DNA of 64,000 bases from Microbacterium sp. CFH 31415 (GTDB lineage Bacteria > Actinomycetota > Actinomycetes > Actinomycetales > Microbacteriaceae). A program made the translations under genes and the position numbers. Within the stretch, counting starts at the first letter, position 1. Each line of letters opens with the position of its first letter. A model generated the notes under the pieces. It saw only the letters and a list, made by a program, of their open reading frames with translations. It had not been told where the DNA came from and did not search any database. This document shows, piece after piece, positions 62,193 through 64,000 of the stretch. The DNA is taken from NCBI RefSeq assembly GCF_022538185.1, contig NZ_JAKYXC010000005.1:62001-126000 (forward strand). The letters run 5' to 3'.

Positions 62193-64000
62193 ATGGCAGA
62201 AGACGAGCGTCCGGACCTGAACGCGGACCACGAGCACGGCCGCATCGATCAGGTCGACCTGCAGCTCGAGATGCAGCGCAGCTACCTCGACTACGCGATG
62301 GCGGTCATCATCGGCCGAGCGCTGCCCGATGTGCGCGACGGCCTCAAGCCCGTGCACCGCCGCGTGATCTACGGCATGTATGACGGCGGGTTCCGTCCCG
62401 ACAAGTCCTTCTCGAAGTGCGCGCGCGTGGTCGGCGAGGTGATGGGCCAGTACCACCCGCACGGTGACAGTGCGATCTACGACGCGCTCGTCCGCCTCGT
62501 GCAGCCGTGGTCGCTGCGATACCCCCTCGCGCAGGGTCAGGGCAACTTCGGCTCCCCGGGGAACATGGGCGCCGCCGCTCCCCGGTACACCGAGACGAAG
62601 ATGGCTCAGCTCGCGCTCGAGATGGTGCGCGACATCGAGGAAGAGACCGTCGACTTCCACGACAACTACGACGGGCAGACCCAGGAGCCGTCCGTCCTGC
62701 CCGCGCGATTCCCCAACCTCCTCGTCAACGGCTCGGTGGGCATCGCGGTCGGCATGGCCACGAACATCCCGCCACACAACCTGCGCGAGGTGTCGGCCGG
62801 CGCCCTCTGGGCGCTCGAGCATCCGGATGCCTCGCGCGAGGAACTCCTCGACGCGCTCATGGAGCGCATCCCCGGGCCCGACTTCCCGACCGGTGCTCAG
62901 ATCCTCGGTACCAAGGGCATCCGCGAGGCGTACCGCACGGGCCGCGGTTCGATCACCATGCGCGCGGTCGTCGCGATCGAAGAGATTCAGGGTCGCACGT
63001 GCCTCGTGATCACCGAGCTGCCATACCAGGTCAATCCCGACAACCTCGCGGTGAAGATCGGCGATCTCGCCCGTGACGGAAAGATCACGGGCATCGCCGA
63101 CATCCGTGACGAGACGTCGGACCGCACCGGCCAGCGCCTGGTGGTCGTGCTGAAGCGCGACGCCGTTGCGAAGGTCGTGCTGAACAACCTCTACAAGCAC
63201 ACGCAGCTGCAGGACAACTTCGGCGCCAACATGCTGGCGATCGTCGACAACGTGCCGCGCACCCTGCCGCTCGACGGCTTCATCACGCTGTGGCTCGAGC
63301 ACCAGATCGAAGTGATCGTGCGGCGCACGACGTTCCGTCTGCGTGAGGCCGAGAAGCGCATGCACATCCTGCGCGGCTACCTCAAGGCTCTCGACGCCCT
63401 CGATGAGGTAATCGCGCTCATCCGTCGGTCTCCGACGGTCGATGACGCGCGCGAGGGACTGAAGAAGCTCCTCGAGATCGACGACGACCAGGCCGACGCC
63501 ATCCTGCAGATGCAGCTGCGTCGCCTTGCCGCCCTCGAGCGTCAGAAGATCGTCGACCAGGCCGCCGAGCTCGAGACGCTCATCGCGGACTACAAGGAGA
63601 TCCTGGCCAAGCCCGAGCGCCAGCGCGCCATCGTCCGCGAAGAGCTGACCGCGATCGTCGACCGGTTCGGCGACGACCGCCGCACGCAGATCATGCCCGG
63701 CTACGACGGCGACATGTCGATCGAGGACCTGATCCCCGAAGAGGAGATGGTGATCTCGGTCACCCGTGCCGGCTACATCAAGCGCACGCGCAGCGACAAC
63801 TACCGCTCGCAGCACCGCGGCGGCAAGGGCGTCAAGGGGGCGCAGCTGCGCGCCGACGACGTCGTCGAGCACTTCTTCGTCACCACGACGCACCACTGGC
63901 TGCTGTTCTTCACCAACAAGGGTCGCGTCTACCGGGCGAAGGCCTACGAGGTGCCGGAGGCCGGCCGCGATGCGAAGGGCCAGCACGTCGCCAACCTTCT
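62193..64000 (+). CDS. gyrA: DNA gyrase subunit A (3' end outside window)
   Basis: The reading frame starts at ATG 62193 and is cut at 64000 after 602 codons. The catalytic Tyr132 lies in [10 protein letters not shown]. The quinolone-resistance region [14 protein letters not shown] has Ser93 and Asp97, the residues found in susceptible E. coli GyrA. The region near the cut is the start of the C-terminal DNA-wrapping domain. It is 72 bp after gyrB. Confidence 0.97.
   Translation, partial: MAEDERPDLNADHEHGRIDQVDLQLEMQRSYLDYAMAVIIGRALPDVRDGLKPVHRRVIYGMYDGGFRPDKSFSKCARVVGEVMGQYHPHGDSAIYDALVRLVQPWSLRYPLAQGQGNFGSPGNMGAAAPRYTETKMAQLALEMVRDIEEETVDFHDNYDGQTQEPSVLPARFPNLLVNGSVGIAVGMATNIPPHNLREVSAGALWALEHPDASREELLDALMERIPGPDFPTGAQILGTKGIREAYRTGRGSITMRAVVAIEEIQGRTCLVITELPYQVNPDNLAVKIGDLARDGKITGIADIRDETSDRTGQRLVVVLKRDAVAKVVLNNLYKHTQLQDNFGANMLAIVDNVPRTLPLDGFITLWLEHQIEVIVRRTTFRLREAEKRMHILRGYLKALDALDEVIALIRRSPTVDDAREGLKKLLEIDDDQADAILQMQLRRLAALERQKIVDQAAELETLIADYKEILAKPERQRAIVREELTAIVDRFGDDRRTQIMPGYDGDMSIEDLIPEEEMVISVTRAGYIKRTRSDNYRSQHRGGKGVKGAQLRADDVVEHFFVTTTHHWLLFFTNKGRVYRAKAYEVPEAGRDAKGQHVANL

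Noticed and set aside
60495..63986. A very long open frame antisense to gyrB and gyrA
   Set aside because: High GC removes stops from antisense frames. Its composition is extreme in Arg, Val and Asp, and gyrB and gyrA on the other strand are unmistakable.
62193..64000. Quinolone-resistance changes in gyrA
   Set aside because: Ser93 and Asp97 are the usual susceptible-type residues, so no mutation is seen.

Overview
The window is high-GC actinobacterial chromosome. Gene content, gene order around the origin, frequent GTG starts, and repeats of a type common in Microbacteriaceae all suggest Microbacterium or a close relative. This is inference from protein families and layout; no 16S gene is present. 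The window contains the replication origin: the rpmH-dnaA and dnaA-dnaN gaps carry DnaA boxes, and parS sites cluster beside parAB.

Layout. (1) 1-6.3 kb: a minus-strand zinc locus, znuA-znuC-znuB, then zur, a YraQ/YcgR-type permease and a TIGR03943-type partner, with a Zur-type palindrome upstream of znuA. A truncated secreted beta-propeller-like gene lies at the left edge. (2) 6.3-11.2 kb: a minus-strand operon of a HisC-type aminotransferase and a 2-oxoacid dehydrogenase complex (E1alpha, E1beta, E2). (3) 11.3-16.7 kb: a small membrane protein, a WXG100-like/alpha-beta-hydrolase pair and a large secreted ExeM-type nuclease. (4) 16.9-24.8 kb: low-molecular-weight tyrosine phosphatase, purB, small membrane proteins, a PLP decarboxylase, a DUF1801-type protein, a PPOX protein, a methyltransferase and dnaB. 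(5) 25.3-27.8 kb: two surface proteins, the second with six chaplin-like repeats and an LAETG sorting signal. (6) 27.9-29.6 kb: the rpsF-ssb-rpsR-rplI operon. (7) 29.7-38.4 kb: CoA-transferase and acyl-CoA dehydrogenase, a membrane protein, DUF779 plus aldehyde dehydrogenase with a GAF regulator, and cca. (8) 38.4-48.3 kb: a repeat-filled gap, a methyltransferase, DUF6049-murJ, trxB-trxA behind a SigR-like promoter, and a DGPF protein with an ECF42-type sigma factor. (9) 48.3-64 kb: parB-parA, a 1.35-kb parS/repeat region with a broken GIY-YIG gene, rsmG-jag-yidC-yidD-rnpA-rpmH, then dnaA-oriC-dnaN-recF-DUF721-gyrB-gyrA, with gyrA cut by the right edge.

How it fits together. The right third is the conserved replication, segregation and membrane-insertion core. 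ParB would load on the parS cluster about 5 kb from dnaA; one parS overlaps the parA start. The less ordinary content is the cysteine-free multi-chaplin wall protein, several families of intergenic palindromes and tandem repeats, a DnaA-box-rich region between dnaB and the surface-protein pair, and the WXG100-like/hydrolase pair. No CRISPR array, rRNA, tRNA, transposase or prophage was recognised.
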